From: Agromyces seonyuensis
GTDB lineage: Bacteria; Actinomycetota; Actinomycetes; Actinomycetales; Microbacteriaceae
Reading direction: 5' to 3'
Assembly (NCBI RefSeq): GCF_009789225.1
Contig: NZ_WSTA01000012.1
Location: forward strand, 1 to 58,750
Length of the DNA: 58,750 nt
Below, piece after piece: positions 1 to 9,092 of this stretch. Position 1 is the first letter of the stretch. Each line of letters begins with the position of its first letter. The notes under the pieces are model-generated. The model searched no databases and was not told the DNA's origin. It worked only from the letters and a program-made list of their open reading frames with translations. The position numbers and the translations under genes were made by a program.

Positions 1-2
1 CG

Positions 3-1496
3 CGTCGCGCCCCGGCGATCGGCGTCGCGGCCTTCGGCGTGCTCGCGCTCGTCGTCGGGGTGGCCGCCCCCGTCGCGGCCGACGCGACCCGCGCCGAGCC
101 GACCGCCGCCGACGTGCCCGCGGGCTTCCTCCGCGCCGACGGCGACGTCATCACCGACGGTCGGGGCAACCAGGTGCTGCTGCGCGGTCCGAACGTCAAC
201 AACCTCGTCGACTTCTCCGTCCCCGACTCTGCCGTCCCCGCGGTGACGCCGCTCACCGAGGACGACTTCGCCGGCATGGCCGAGCAGGGCTTCGACGTCG
301 TGCGCCTCGGGATGTCGTGGTCGGCGCTCGAACCGACCCGGGGCGAACTCGACGATGACTACCTGGGCGAGATCGAGCAGGCGGTCGAGTGGGCCGACGC
401 GCACGACATCCGCGTCGTGCTCGACCTCCACCAGGACTCCTGGTGGAACGAGGGCACCCCGGAGGGCACGGAGTGCCGTGCGGGCACCTCGCCGATGTGG
501 GGCTACGACGGCGCCCCCGACTGGGCGACGATCACCGACGGCGCACCCCGATGCCAGTTCGAGGGCCGGGACATCTCGCCCGCGTCGGACCGCGCCTTCC
601 AGAACTTCTACTTCGACACCGACGGCATCCAGAGCGCCCTCGTCGAGACCTGGGGCGAGCTCGCGGCGGTCTTCGCCGACGAGCCCGCCGTCGCCGGCTA
701 CGACCTGCTCAACGAGCCGGGCTTCGGCGAGACGGCGCCGGTGACCACCTCGCTCCTGCTCGGTCGCTACACGGATCGCGCGATCGAGTCGATCCGGGTG
801 GCCGGAGCGCCGCAGATCGTGTTCATCGAGCCGAGCATCCTGTGGTCGGGGCTCGGGTTCGACTCCGGGCCTGCGGCCGACTTCACGGACGACGCGAACA
901 TCGTCTTCGCGCCGCACCTCTACGCGGAGTCGATCACCATGGACCGCTCGCTCGGCATCCCGCCGATCGCCGACATGGAGCGCCAGTTCCTGCTCGCCGA
1001 GCGCGCGGCCGATGCGTACGACGCGCCGCTGTGGTCGGGCGAGTACGGCTACTGGGGCGACACGGCCGACCGCGTCGAGCGGCTCGAGCGGTACGCCGCG
1101 CTCGAGGACGAGCACCGCATCGGCAGCGCGTACTGGGTGTGGAAGCAGGCGTGCGGCGACCCGCAGAACGGCGCCCAGGACATCGGCGACGGCCTCATGG
1201 TGCAGGACTGCGCGACCGACGAGTTCGCGCCGAACGACGCGCTGCTCGACATCCTGAGCCGCGCCTACCCGCGCTCGGCGCCGGGCCGGCTGACCTCGCT
1301 CACCGCGGACGGCGCATCGATCGCGCTCACCGGCACGACCGATGAGCGCACCTGCGGCCTCGACGTCTGGATCCCGGGCGATGCCGAGCCGGACGTGGAA
1401 GTCGAGCACGTCGACGACCTCGAGGTCGCGGCCGTCGAGGGCGGCTGGCGCGTCACCGGCTGCGCCGAGGGCGAGTACTCGCTGACGGCCGGCTGA
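3..1496 (+). CDS. GH5 glycosidase, endoglycoceramidase-like, 5' end cut by window
   Basis: This is a secreted glycoside hydrolase of clan A, most like GH5 endoglycoceramidases and related glycolipid glucosidases. The reading frame is open to the window edge and encodes a hydrophobic signal-peptide core ending near APVAADA, so the true start lies upstream; the GTG at 39 is internal. Numbering from that GTG, the acid/base Glu is E226 in LLNEPGF and the nucleophile Glu is E335 in WSGEYGYWG. Between them are the expected barrel motifs RLGMSW and DLHQDSWW. A short beta-rich C-terminal domain follows, as in endoglycoceramidases. Catalysis outside the cell on a beta-glucoside or glycolipid is inferred; the substrate cannot be read from sequence. 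It heads a stretch with two GH3 genes on the other strand. Confidence 0.85.
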   Translation, partial: RRAPAIGVAAFGVLALVVGVAAPVAADATRAEPTAADVPAGFLRADGDVITDGRGNQVLLRGPNVNNLVDFSVPDSAVPAVTPLTEDDFAGMAEQGFDVVRLGMSWSALEPTRGELDDDYLGEIEQAVEWADAHDIRVVLDLHQDSWWNEGTPEGTECRAGTSPMWGYDGAPDWATITDGAPRCQFEGRDISPASDRAFQNFYFDTDGIQSALVETWGELAAVFADEPAVAGYDLLNEPGFGETAPVTTSLLLGRYTDRAIESIRVAGAPQIVFIEPSILWSGLGFDSGPAADFTDDANIVFAPHLYAESITMDRSLGIPPIADMERQFLLAERAADAYDAPLWSGEYGYWGDTADRVERLERYAALEDEHRIGSAYWVWKQACGDPQNGAQDIGDGLMVQDCATDEFAPNDALLDILSRAYPRSAPGRLTSLTADGASIALTGTTDERTCGLDVWIPGDAEPDVEVEHVDDLEVAAVEGGWRVTGCAEGEYSLTAG

Positions 1497-1571
1497 GCCG
1501 AACGCCCCTCGACCGGTCCGGTTCGTACGGCGCGGGAGTAGCATCCGGCGCATCGAGCGAGGGAGTCCGAG

Positions 1572-1910
1572 ATGGCCGCGATCGAGAAGCGCGTGTTCGA
1601 CGAACCCGATGCGACGAGCGACGCGATCGAGCGGATGCTCCGTGAGGACGTCGGCATCGGCGGTGCGCAGTTCACCCGGGTGACCGTGCAGCCCGGGTGG
1701 CGATGGTCCGAGCACGTGCGGCCGATCGTGCAGACCGAGAGCTGCCAGGTGGACCACCTCGTGTACATGCTCTCGGGCCGGATGGCGGCCCGAGCCGATT
1801 CCGGCGACGAGGTCGAGTTCGCCGCCGGCGAGTGGGGGCACATCCCGCCCGGCCACGACGGATGGACGGTCGGCGAGGAGCCGGCGGTCTGGATCGAGGT
1901 CGTGCACTGA
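1572..1910 (+). CDS. small cupin-domain protein
   Basis: The 112-residue protein is a single-domain cupin. Residues 35-110 hold the conserved small beta-barrel, with the partial metal motifs HLVYMLSGRM and GEWGHIPPGHDGW. The pattern resembles cupin_2 proteins that bind a metal or small ligand, but the first His cluster is incomplete, so metal binding is uncertain. A purine-rich site (GAGGGAG) lies about 10 bases before the ATG, and a possible -10 hexamer TAGCAT at 1539-1544 suggests its own promoter. It is followed by a convergent hairpin shared with the PAP2 gene. No partner suggests a substrate. Confidence 0.75.
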   Translation: MAAIEKRVFDEPDATSDAIERMLREDVGIGGAQFTRVTVQPGWRWSEHVRPIVQTESCQVDHLVYMLSGRMAARADSGDEVEFAAGEWGHIPPGHDGWTVGEEPAVWIEVVH

Positions 1911-1968
1911 GGGAACGGCGCCGGTCGTCGTCGTACGTCGGCGAGTCGTCGGGGGAGCCGCATGCACT

Positions 1969-1999
1969 GCGCCCCCGGTCGCGTGGCGGCCGGGGGCGC
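1969..1999. terminator. convergent hairpin terminator
   Basis: A perfect 10-bp inverted repeat (GCGCCCCCGG / CCGGGGGCGC) with an 11-base loop lies between the converging cupin and PAP2 genes. There is no T-run, as is usual in high-GC actinobacteria. It can serve both strands. Confidence 0.6.
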
Positions 2000-2013
2000 G
2001 GTTCGGGTGCGGG

Positions 2014-2760
2014 TCAGACCGCCGCGGCGGCAGCGAGCTCGCGGTCGCGCAGGAACCACGGCCGGCGGGCCGCGTCGCGCTCGAGCCACGGCTGGAACGC
2101 CCACCACATGAGCAGGGCGGCGGCGGAGCCGGCGACGAGGCCGCTCAGGGCATCCGAGAGCCAGTGGGCGTTGATGAGCGTGCGCTGCCAGACCATGCCG
2201 ACCATGATGAGCGCCGCGAGGACCCACCAGATGCGCTGCACGAGCACGGGCGCGCCCTGCAGCAGCGCGGCGATCGCGACGACGAGCACCGCGGCGGTGG
2301 TGGCGTGCCCCGAGGGGAACGAGCCGTGGTCGACCGAGAACAGCGGGCCGTAGAGGCCGGCGGCCTCATCGAGCGCCGGGCGGGGGCGGTCGACGAGGTT
2401 CTTCAGGCCGGTCGAGAAGACCCCCATCGCGAGCAGGTAGGACGCGAGGAGGTAGAGCGAGGAGCGCCAGCGACCGATGACGATCAGCACGAGGATGATG
2501 CTCAGCACGGTGACGGGACCGGCGAGCTCCCCGAGGTGCTGGAAGAACATCGGCAGCAGCCAGGTGTGGGCCGTGCCGTCCGGCGCGGCGCCGTTCACCG
2601 AGCGCCACCAGTCGTCGACCGACTGGGTGAAGGGTGCGGCGGGGTTCATGAAGACCAGGGCGGCCATCACGAGGAGCAGGGCGAGGAGGCCGAGGCCCCA
2701 CGCGAGCAGTTTCGGGGAACGGGTCGGGCGCGCGGTCTCGAGCGAGGACGTCGTCGTCAC
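2014..2760 (-). CDS. PAP2-family membrane phosphatase
   Basis: The 248-residue integral membrane protein of the type 2 phosphatidic acid phosphatase family has about six hydrophobic segments. The three family motifs are visible: K-x6-RP as KNLVDRPRP, PSGH in GSFPSGHATT, and the R...H motif as RTLINAHWLSD. It is predicted to remove phosphate from a lipid such as phosphatidate or undecaprenyl pyrophosphate on the outer membrane face; the substrate is not determined by the sequence. The GTG start at 2760 is chosen because GAAAGG lies about 9 bases upstream and the N-terminal segment then precedes the first helix. It is last in a same-strand run TetR-GH3-GH3-PAP2, with a 140-bp gap before it, so cotranscription is possible but not assured. 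Confidence 0.85.
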   Translation of the reverse strand: MTTTSSLETARPTRSPKLLAWGLGLLALLLVMAALVFMNPAAPFTQSVDDWWRSVNGAAPDGTAHTWLLPMFFQHLGELAGPVTVLSIILVLIVIGRWRSSLYLLASYLLAMGVFSTGLKNLVDRPRPALDEAAGLYGPLFSVDHGSFPSGHATTAAVLVVAIAALLQGAPVLVQRIWWVLAALIMVGMVWQRTLINAHWLSDALSGLVAGSAAALLMWWAFQPWLERDAARRPWFLRDRELAAAAAV

Positions 2761-2900
2761 GGGCAGGGGCCTTTCGGGATGGGTCGAGCGGATCGTTGTG
2801 GAAGCCGCCGGCGCGCGTCCGGAGACGGGCGCCGGCGGGGACTGCCGGAGGCGCCCCGGCCCGGGCACGAGGCCTGGACCGGAGCGCGTCGTGCGGAGCG

Positions 2901-5651
2901 TCAGTCGAACTGGTTCGTCTTCAGCATGGTGAACAGCACGGCGTGCACCCGGTCGCGCAGACCGTCGCCGATGCCGATCGGGTCCGTCTCGGCGGCGTCG
3001 CGCAGGGCGGACACCGACGAGCTGGGGTTCAGCGCGGAGAGGAAGAGATCGTTGCCGCCGAGCACGGCCTGCACGGGATCCATCCAGCTGCCGAGCACGG
3101 CGTCGGTGCTGACGAAGCCCTCGAAGCCCCACTCGTCGCGGAGCACGCCGATCAGCAGGTTGTCGTAGCCGCCGGCCCAGTTGCCGCCGATGTTGATGAA
3201 CGAGGACATGACGCCGGAGACCGGGGACTCCTTGACCGTGATCTCGAACGGGCGCAGGTACAGCTCGCGCAGCGTCTGCTCGGAGGCGAACACGTTGATG
3301 CCCGAGCGCGCGGCGACCTCCTGGTCGTTGAGCGCGAAGTGCTTCATCGTGGTGGGCACGCCGTTGTCCTCCGAGCCGGAGACCATCGCGGCGCCCATCT
3401 TGCCGCTGAGCAGCGGGTCTTCGGAGAAGTACTCGAAGTCGCGGCCGCCCATCGGGGTGCGGTGCAGGTTCATGCCGGGCGCGTACCAGACGTCGACGCC
3501 GACGGCCTTCGCCTCGGCCGCGACGGACTCGCCGACGGCGTAGGCGAGTTCGTCGTTCCAGGTGGCGGCGATGACGATCTCGGCCGGGTAGCGCGCGGAG
3601 TCCAGCGGGCTGAACAGCGAGTTGAGGCCCGCCGGGCTGTCGAGCAGCGTGATCGCGGGGATGCCGAGCCGCTCGACGGCGACGGTGCGGTAGGCGCCGT
3701 ACGAGAAGAGGTCGATCTGCTCGTCGAGCGTGAGCTGGTCGAGGAACTCGCCCCACTTCGGGTCGTCGTAGCCCAGGCCCTCGAGGTCCTCGAGCTGCAG
3801 GCCGTTCTCGGCGCCGTAGGTCGGTGCCGCACCGGTCGTGACCGGCTCGAGCGCGGGGTCCATGAACGCGAGCAGTTCGTCGCTCGCGACCGTGCCCGCC
3901 TCGGGCGCGGCGGGCCAGGTGCCCTCCCAGTCGTCCCGCGAGAGGGTGGTGAGCTCGCCCGAGGCATCCGCGAACTGGTTCGCGAGCTCGGTGCCGGTGG
4001 CGTCGTCGGTCGTGTACACGACCTCGTCGGCGACGACCGTCTCGAAGGAGGCGACGGGCTCGTGCACGTTGCGCGACACGTCGATGCCGTAGGTGCCGGG
4101 CTCGAGCACGTACGCGCCGGCCTCCTCCGACCACGACGACATGTCGCGGACGTCGAACGTGATGGTCACGGTCTCGGAGGCGCCGGGCTCGAGCAGCGAC
4201 GTCTTGGCGAAGCCGGCGAGCTCGATCGCGGACTTCTCGATGCCGCCCGGCGTGTACGGAGCGGAGAAGTAGGCCTGCACGACGTCCTTGCCGGCGGTGT
4301 CGCCGGTGTTGGAGACCGTGACGTCGAGGGTCGCGGTCTCGTCGGTGACGACGGGCTCGGCGGCCTGCCAGTCGAACGTCGTGTAGCTGAGGCCGTGGCC
4401 GAAGGGGTACTGCACGGCGGCCGCGTAGCCGGCCCCGTCGCCCTCGTATCGGGTCTCGTAGTAGCGGTAGCCGACGTAGATGCCCTCTTCGTAGTCGAGG
4501 AACGAGCGCGCGACGTTGTCGTAGGTGTGGTTGCCGAGGTTCTCGGTCGCGGGTGCGGATTCCACGTCGTACGCGTAGGTGTCGGTGAGGCGGCCGGACG
4601 GGTTCACGGCGCCGGTGAGCACCTTGGCGAGGGAGGTCGTGCCGGCCGGGCCGGGCGCGCCGATCCAGAGGGCGGCCTTGATCGCCGGGTAGTCCTGGAG
4701 GAAGCCGAGCTCCATCTGGTTGCCGGAGTTGACGATCACGACGACGTTCGGGATGCTCGCGCTCACGCGGTCGAGCAGCGCCGTCTGCGTGTCGGAGAGA
4801 CGGAGGCGGTCCGCGGTGAAGTCCGAGCCCTCCGAGCCGATGTCGCCGACGACGACGATCGCGGTGTCGGAGTACTCCGCAGCCTGCGCCATCACGACGT
4901 CGGTGAGGTAGTCGGGAGCCGGCTCGCCGCTCCCGCCGGCACCGAGCAGGCCGCCGGCGATCTGCACGAAGGCGTTCGAGGCGCCGGCCTCGTGCTTCGC
5001 GCCCGCTTCCTCCATCGTCGCGTAGAGGTCCTCGTTGTAGGCGACGCCCTGCGCCTGGAGGGCCTCGAAGAGCGTGGGGGCGTCGGCGTTCGCCGCGCCG
5101 CCCGATCCGCCGCCGCCCATCTGGAGGTTGAACGAGGCGAACGAGAAGACGTTCACGGCGCCGTCCGTCAGCGGGAGCACGCCGTCCTCGTTCTCGAGCA
5201 GCACGATGCCCTCGTCGGAGATGGCTTCCGACACCGGCGCCGCCGCCGCGCGGGCCGCTGCGGCCTCGGGGGTGTCGTCGGTGAAGGCGATCGAGGTGAG
5301 ACGGCCGATGCCGCTCGCGTACGGCGCGGCCAGCGCCACGATGCCGACGACGGCGACCGCCCCGACGCCCCAGCCGGCGATGCGGCGCGGGCGCGCCTTG
5401 AGCCGCCGGTAGGCGCGTTCGGCTCGCTTGGCCTCGCGTCGCTCGGCGCGGCTCGAGGATGCTCGCGCGGCCTTCCGCTCGGCAGTGCGGGCCGTCTTCG
5501 CCGACTTCGCCGCCTCGCGGTCGGCGGCCTTGGCCGCCTTCCGGTCGTCGGGCGACATCGCCGCGAGTTCGTTCTTCCGCTGGAGCTTCGCGGCCTTCTC
5601 GGCGGCGAGTCGCACCTTCGCGGCTTGCTTCAGTTCTTTTCGGGTTGCCAT
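2901..5651 (-). CDS. membrane-anchored GH3 glycosidase with reversed domain order
   Basis: The 916-residue GH3 enzyme has its domains in reverse order. Residues 1-90 are an Ala/Lys/Arg/Glu-rich, probably coiled-coil cytoplasmic tail, and residues 91-114 are a transmembrane helix. The GH3 C-terminal alpha/beta domain follows (EGIVLLENEDGVLPL near 148, TGAVNPSGRL, YPFGHGLSYTTF), then a fibronectin III-like domain (NTGDTAGKDVVQ). The TIM barrel comes last (DQLTLDEQIDLF to the C-terminus). The catalytic nucleophile is Asp850 in VSTDAVLG, where ordinary family members have SDW or TDW. Reversed order is known in a minority of GH3 beta-glucosidases, for example from rumen bacteria; the charged tail plus anchor is less usual. 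The glycosidase part would face outward. It follows the ordinary GH3 gene by 80 bp on the same strand and is probably in its operon. Confidence 0.88.
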   Translation of the reverse strand: MATRKELKQAAKVRLAAEKAAKLQRKNELAAMSPDDRKAAKAADREAAKSAKTARTAERKAARASSSRAERREAKRAERAYRRLKARPRRIAGWGVGAVAVVGIVALAAPYASGIGRLTSIAFTDDTPEAAAARAAAAPVSEAISDEGIVLLENEDGVLPLTDGAVNVFSFASFNLQMGGGGSGGAANADAPTLFEALQAQGVAYNEDLYATMEEAGAKHEAGASNAFVQIAGGLLGAGGSGEPAPDYLTDVVMAQAAEYSDTAIVVVGDIGSEGSDFTADRLRLSDTQTALLDRVSASIPNVVVIVNSGNQMELGFLQDYPAIKAALWIGAPGPAGTTSLAKVLTGAVNPSGRLTDTYAYDVESAPATENLGNHTYDNVARSFLDYEEGIYVGYRYYETRYEGDGAGYAAAVQYPFGHGLSYTTFDWQAAEPVVTDETATLDVTVSNTGDTAGKDVVQAYFSAPYTPGGIEKSAIELAGFAKTSLLEPGASETVTITFDVRDMSSWSEEAGAYVLEPGTYGIDVSRNVHEPVASFETVVADEVVYTTDDATGTELANQFADASGELTTLSRDDWEGTWPAAPEAGTVASDELLAFMDPALEPVTTGAAPTYGAENGLQLEDLEGLGYDDPKWGEFLDQLTLDEQIDLFSYGAYRTVAVERLGIPAITLLDSPAGLNSLFSPLDSARYPAEIVIAATWNDELAYAVGESVAAEAKAVGVDVWYAPGMNLHRTPMGGRDFEYFSEDPLLSGKMGAAMVSGSEDNGVPTTMKHFALNDQEVAARSGINVFASEQTLRELYLRPFEITVKESPVSGVMSSFINIGGNWAGGYDNLLIGVLRDEWGFEGFVSTDAVLGSWMDPVQAVLGGNDLFLSALNPSSSVSALRDAAETDPIGIGDGLRDRVHAVLFTMLKTNQFD

Positions 5652-5731
5652 CTCGGTGTTTCGGTCGGGATCCGGGGAACGGATCGGTATCGGGGGCGGG
5701 TGCTGGGTGCGACCGGGGGAGTCGGTCGCGG

Positions 5732-8188
5732 TCAGCGCGGGTCGCGGCGCCGGCGGCGGGCGGCCCGGATCAGGTCGCGGACGCCTCGCCAGAAGCGGCC
5801 GTTGACCATGAGCAGGAATCCGTCGAGCATCGCCTCGTCGAACTTGCCACCGGAGAGCCGGGGCAGCGATCGGAAGGGCATGTCGAGGGCGAAGCGCGTG
5901 TTGTTGGCGGCGTGCGGGCGACCGAGCCGCATGAGCACGGTGTACGCGGACTCGATGAGACCGTGGAGGAATCCGGCGAAGCCGCCGCGTCCCCGGGTCT
6001 GCGCGATGATGTCGGCGCGGGTCAGGGGAGCACCGACCGGCCACGTCGGCGACGGCAGCGGGCGGCCCAGGAGCCGCTCGAACTCGGCGGCATCGACGTC
6101 CGCCACCCGGCCGGAGCGGTAACGGGGCAGGTCCGCGGGCGTCGCACCCGCCCACGGCTCGCCTTCGACGGTGACGGTCGCATCCAGACGGAAGTCGCGC
6201 GAGGAGGCGCCGACGAGCACGCGGTACGCGCCGGGCACGGTGCGCCAGTCGCCGAGGTCCGTGTCGAACACGTCGAACGCGTGCTCGGCGAGCTCGATCT
6301 CGACGCGCGCCGAGGCGCCGGCCTCCAGGCGCACCTTCGCGAAGCCGCGCAGCTCGCGGGCGGCGCGGAACGCATCCGCTGCGGCATCCGGAGCCTCGAC
6401 GTAGACCTGCACGATCTCGGCGCCCACGCGGTCGCCGGTGTTCGTGACGGTCACGCCCGCCCGCTCGGCGTCGGCCTCGAGGTCGGTGTACGCGAAGGTC
6501 GTGTAGCTGAGACCGTGGCCGAATGGATACCGCACGTCGGTGCCGGTCTTGTCGTAGTAGCGGTAGCCGAGGTAGAGGCTCTCGCGGTGCTCGCTCGTCG
6601 CCTCGGTGCGGCCGAACGCCGCAGCGGAGGGGACGTCGGCGTAGGCGAGCGGGTAGGTCTCGGCGAGCTTGCCGCTCGGGTTGACCGCGCCGGTGAGCAC
6701 GTCGGCGACGGCGCGGCCGCCGCCCTGGCCGGCGAGGTAGCCGTGCACGATGGCGTCGACCCGGTCGGCGAAAGGCAGTTCGACGGGGGCGCCCCCGGCG
6801 AGTATGACGACGACGCGCTTGCCGAGCGCGAGCACCGCGTCGGCGAGGTCGAGCTGGTTCTGCGCGAGTCGCAGGTGCTGGCGGTCGACCGCCTCCGCCT
6901 CTGCGGACTCGTCGAGGCCGAGGAAGAGCAGCACGGTGTCAGCCTTCGCGGCGAGCTCGAGCGCGCGACGCTGACGGCCGCGGGCCGCGGAGTCGCGGCG
7001 GGTGAAGCCGGACTCGTACCCGACCACGTCGAGGCCGGAGGCGCGCAGCGCGGCGAGCGGAGCATCCACCCGCGTCGGGTTCACGAGCGAGGAGCCCGCG
7101 CCCTGGTAGCGCGGCGTCTCCGCGAAGTCGCCGATGACGGCGATCCGGCCCGCCGAGGGGCCGAGCGGCAGCACGCCGGTCGGGTTCGCCAGCAGCACGA
7201 TCGCCTGGCGGGCCGCCTCGACGGCGAGCTCGTGGGCGGACTCGTGGTCGACCGTCGGCGCGGGCGTGCCCGCCGGCCGACGGGTGCGCTCGACGAGCGC
7301 GAGGACCTCCGCGACGCGGGCGTCCAGCACCGCTTCATCGAGCGTCCCGGCTTCGACGGCCGCGACGATCTCGGCGTCGGTCACGCCGTCGGTCGAGGGC
7401 ATCTCGAGGGCGTTGCCGGCGAGCAGGCCGGCGACGCGGTCGTTGTTGCCGCCCCAGTCGGTCACGACGAGGCCCTCGTAGCCCCAGCGCTCGCGGAGGA
7501 TGCCGATGAGGACGTCCTGGTTCTCGTTCGCGTAGACGCCGTTGATCTTGTTGTACGAGGACATCACCGTCCAGGGGTCGCCCTCGGCGACGGCGATCCG
7601 GAACCCCTCGAGGTAGAGCTCGTGCAGGGCGCGCTCGTCGACGATCTCGTCGATCGACATGCGGTGGGTCTCCTGGCTGTTCACCGCGAAGTGCTTCATC
7701 GACGCGCCCACGCCGCTCGACTGGATACCGCGGATGAACGCACCGGCGAGCTTGCCCGAGACCTGCGGGTCCTCCGAGAAGTACTCGAAGCTGCGGCCGC
7801 CGAGCGGGTTGCGCTTGAGGTTGAGGCCCGGGCCGAGCACGACGCTCACGTCCTCGGCCGCCGCTTCGGCGCCGAGCGCCGCACCGACGCGTTCGAGCAG
7901 CGCGACGTCCCACGAGTTCGCGAGCGTCGCCGCGGTCGGGAAGCAGGTCGCCGGGATCGAGGCGTTGAGCCCGAGGTGGTCGGCGGCGCCGCCTTGCTTC
8001 CGCAGGCCGTGCGGCCCGTCGGTGAGCATCATCGAGGGGATGCCGAGGCGTTCGACGGCTTTCGTGTTCCAGAAGTTCGCGCCGGACATGAGCGAGGCCT
8101 TTTCGGCGAGCGTCATGCGGGCGATGAGGTCGCGGCGGTCGGCCTCGGTGGCGGAGGCCGTCGTGTCGGGGTCGTGTCGTGCGGTCAT
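5732..8188 (-). CDS. GH3 beta-glycosidase (cytoplasmic, usual domain order)
   Basis: The 818-residue family 3 glycosidase, most likely a beta-glucosidase, has no signal peptide. The N-terminal barrel begins at DLIARMTLAEKASLMSG and carries the nucleophile Asp244 in VVTDWGG. The second domain starts near AIVLLANPTGVLPL, and a fibronectin III-like domain with NTGDRVGAEIVQVY closes the core. About 130 further residues (from the PLPSPTWPVG region) extend past the usual end and include LTRADIIAQTRGRGGF, a tail often seen in actinobacterial GH3 proteins. The start at 8188 has GGAAGC seven bases upstream. It lies 44 bp after a TetR gene on the same strand, so that regulator probably controls it. Substrates would be imported or released oligosaccharides; the specific sugar is not determined. 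Confidence 0.92.
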   Translation of the reverse strand: MTARHDPDTTASATEADRRDLIARMTLAEKASLMSGANFWNTKAVERLGIPSMMLTDGPHGLRKQGGAADHLGLNASIPATCFPTAATLANSWDVALLERVGAALGAEAAAEDVSVVLGPGLNLKRNPLGGRSFEYFSEDPQVSGKLAGAFIRGIQSSGVGASMKHFAVNSQETHRMSIDEIVDERALHELYLEGFRIAVAEGDPWTVMSSYNKINGVYANENQDVLIGILRERWGYEGLVVTDWGGNNDRVAGLLAGNALEMPSTDGVTDAEIVAAVEAGTLDEAVLDARVAEVLALVERTRRPAGTPAPTVDHESAHELAVEAARQAIVLLANPTGVLPLGPSAGRIAVIGDFAETPRYQGAGSSLVNPTRVDAPLAALRASGLDVVGYESGFTRRDSAARGRQRRALELAAKADTVLLFLGLDESAEAEAVDRQHLRLAQNQLDLADAVLALGKRVVVILAGGAPVELPFADRVDAIVHGYLAGQGGGRAVADVLTGAVNPSGKLAETYPLAYADVPSAAAFGRTEATSEHRESLYLGYRYYDKTGTDVRYPFGHGLSYTTFAYTDLEADAERAGVTVTNTGDRVGAEIVQVYVEAPDAAADAFRAARELRGFAKVRLEAGASARVEIELAEHAFDVFDTDLGDWRTVPGAYRVLVGASSRDFRLDATVTVEGEPWAGATPADLPRYRSGRVADVDAAEFERLLGRPLPSPTWPVGAPLTRADIIAQTRGRGGFAGFLHGLIESAYTVLMRLGRPHAANNTRFALDMPFRSLPRLSGGKFDEAMLDGFLLMVNGRFWRGVRDLIRAARRRRRDPR

Positions 8189-8232
8189 GCTGCTTCCGGT
8201 CGGCGGTGGGGGTGCAGGGGTGCGGGGGCGGT

Positions 8233-8931
8233 TCAGCCGGCTTCGGCGGGAGTCCGGGCGGTATCGGGCAGGAGCCCGCGCACGCCGACGACGAGCAGGT
8301 CGAGGGCGAGATCGAAGGCGGCGGCCGCGCTCGACCAGGTCTCGGCGGCCGTCATGGTGCGCAGCGCCTCGAATGAGGTGTGCTCCTCGTCGCCGGAGGC
8401 GAAGTAGTCGCGCATGCCGTCCCGCTGCACCGTCGTGCCGTGACGGCGTTCCATCGTCTCGTCGCGGGCGTACCCGATGCCGATGATCGCGGCGGTGCGG
8501 AGGACTGCGCTGATGCGGTCGGCGTCGAGGCCGGCATCGAGCAGGGCCCGCACGGCGCGCTCCGCGGGAAGGATCGCCTGGAGGTCCTGCGGGTTCGGCT
8601 CGAACTGGATGCCGTGACTCAGCGGTGCGACGAGCGAGACATCGTGGATGATCCTCGCGAAGCCGCGCAACGCGCCCTCCCACGAGGCGTCGTCGTCGGG
8701 GGCTGCGGCGGCGGCGAGTTCCGAGGCGAAGGCGTCCGCGGCGACGAGGGCGAGGAGTTCGTCGCGACTGCGCACGTGGTAGTGCACGGTCTTCCGGTCC
8801 ACTCCGAGCGCGTCGGCGACGGCCTGCATCGTGATGGAGTCCGGGTCGAGGCGGCGCGCGGCCGCGATGATGCGGTCGCGATCGACGCGCGGCGGGCGGC
8901 CGCGGCGGCTCGTGGAGGCGGCGTCGGGCAT
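8233..8931 (-). CDS. TetR-family repressor
   Basis: The 232-residue protein has a TetR-type N-terminal helix-turn-helix (DRIIAAARRLDPDSITMQ, then AVADALGVDRKTVHYHVRSR) followed by an all-helical ligand-binding domain of the TetR_C kind. GAGGAG precedes the ATG by about 12 bases. It is the first gene of a same-strand series with two GH3 glycosidases and a PAP2 phosphatase, so it probably represses this series and itself in response to a sugar or aglycone. That role is inferred from position only. It is divergent from the TMEM175-like gene across about 160 bp, which could hold its operator. Confidence 0.88.
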   Translation of the reverse strand: MPDAASTSRRGRPPRVDRDRIIAAARRLDPDSITMQAVADALGVDRKTVHYHVRSRDELLALVAADAFASELAAAAAPDDDASWEGALRGFARIIHDVSLVAPLSHGIQFEPNPQDLQAILPAERAVRALLDAGLDADRISAVLRTAAIIGIGYARDETMERRHGTTVQRDGMRDYFASGDEEHTSFEALRTMTAAETWSSAAAAFDLALDLLVVGVRGLLPDTARTPAEAG

Positions 8932-9092
8932 CCTCGTCGATCACTCCTCTGACATCGTCGTCGGCCTTTTTCCCGGGTGGGGTGAAAAGAGTGTCGCACA
9001 GAACCCTCGAAGCTTCGAATTCGCGTCGGACGATCGGGCTCGGGACCGCCTCGCTCTGTCGCCGGACGGTATCCGGCGGGCAGAATGAGCGG

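Noticed and set aside
1-38. Start of the first gene at GTG 39
   Set aside because: The frame is open upstream with a signal-peptide core (AIGVAAFGVLALVVG), so the start lies outside the window.
2014-4134. A 706-codon minus-strand frame containing PAP2 and sequence upstream
   Set aside because: The upstream half overlaps the GH3 gene in another frame and is Arg/Ala-rich; the real PAP2 start is the GTG at 2760.
5459-8407. Long plus-strand open frame of 982 codons opposite the GH3 genes
   Set aside because: It lies antisense to two clear GH3 genes, is rich in Arg/Gly/Val/Glu from high-GC shadow codons and has no domain.
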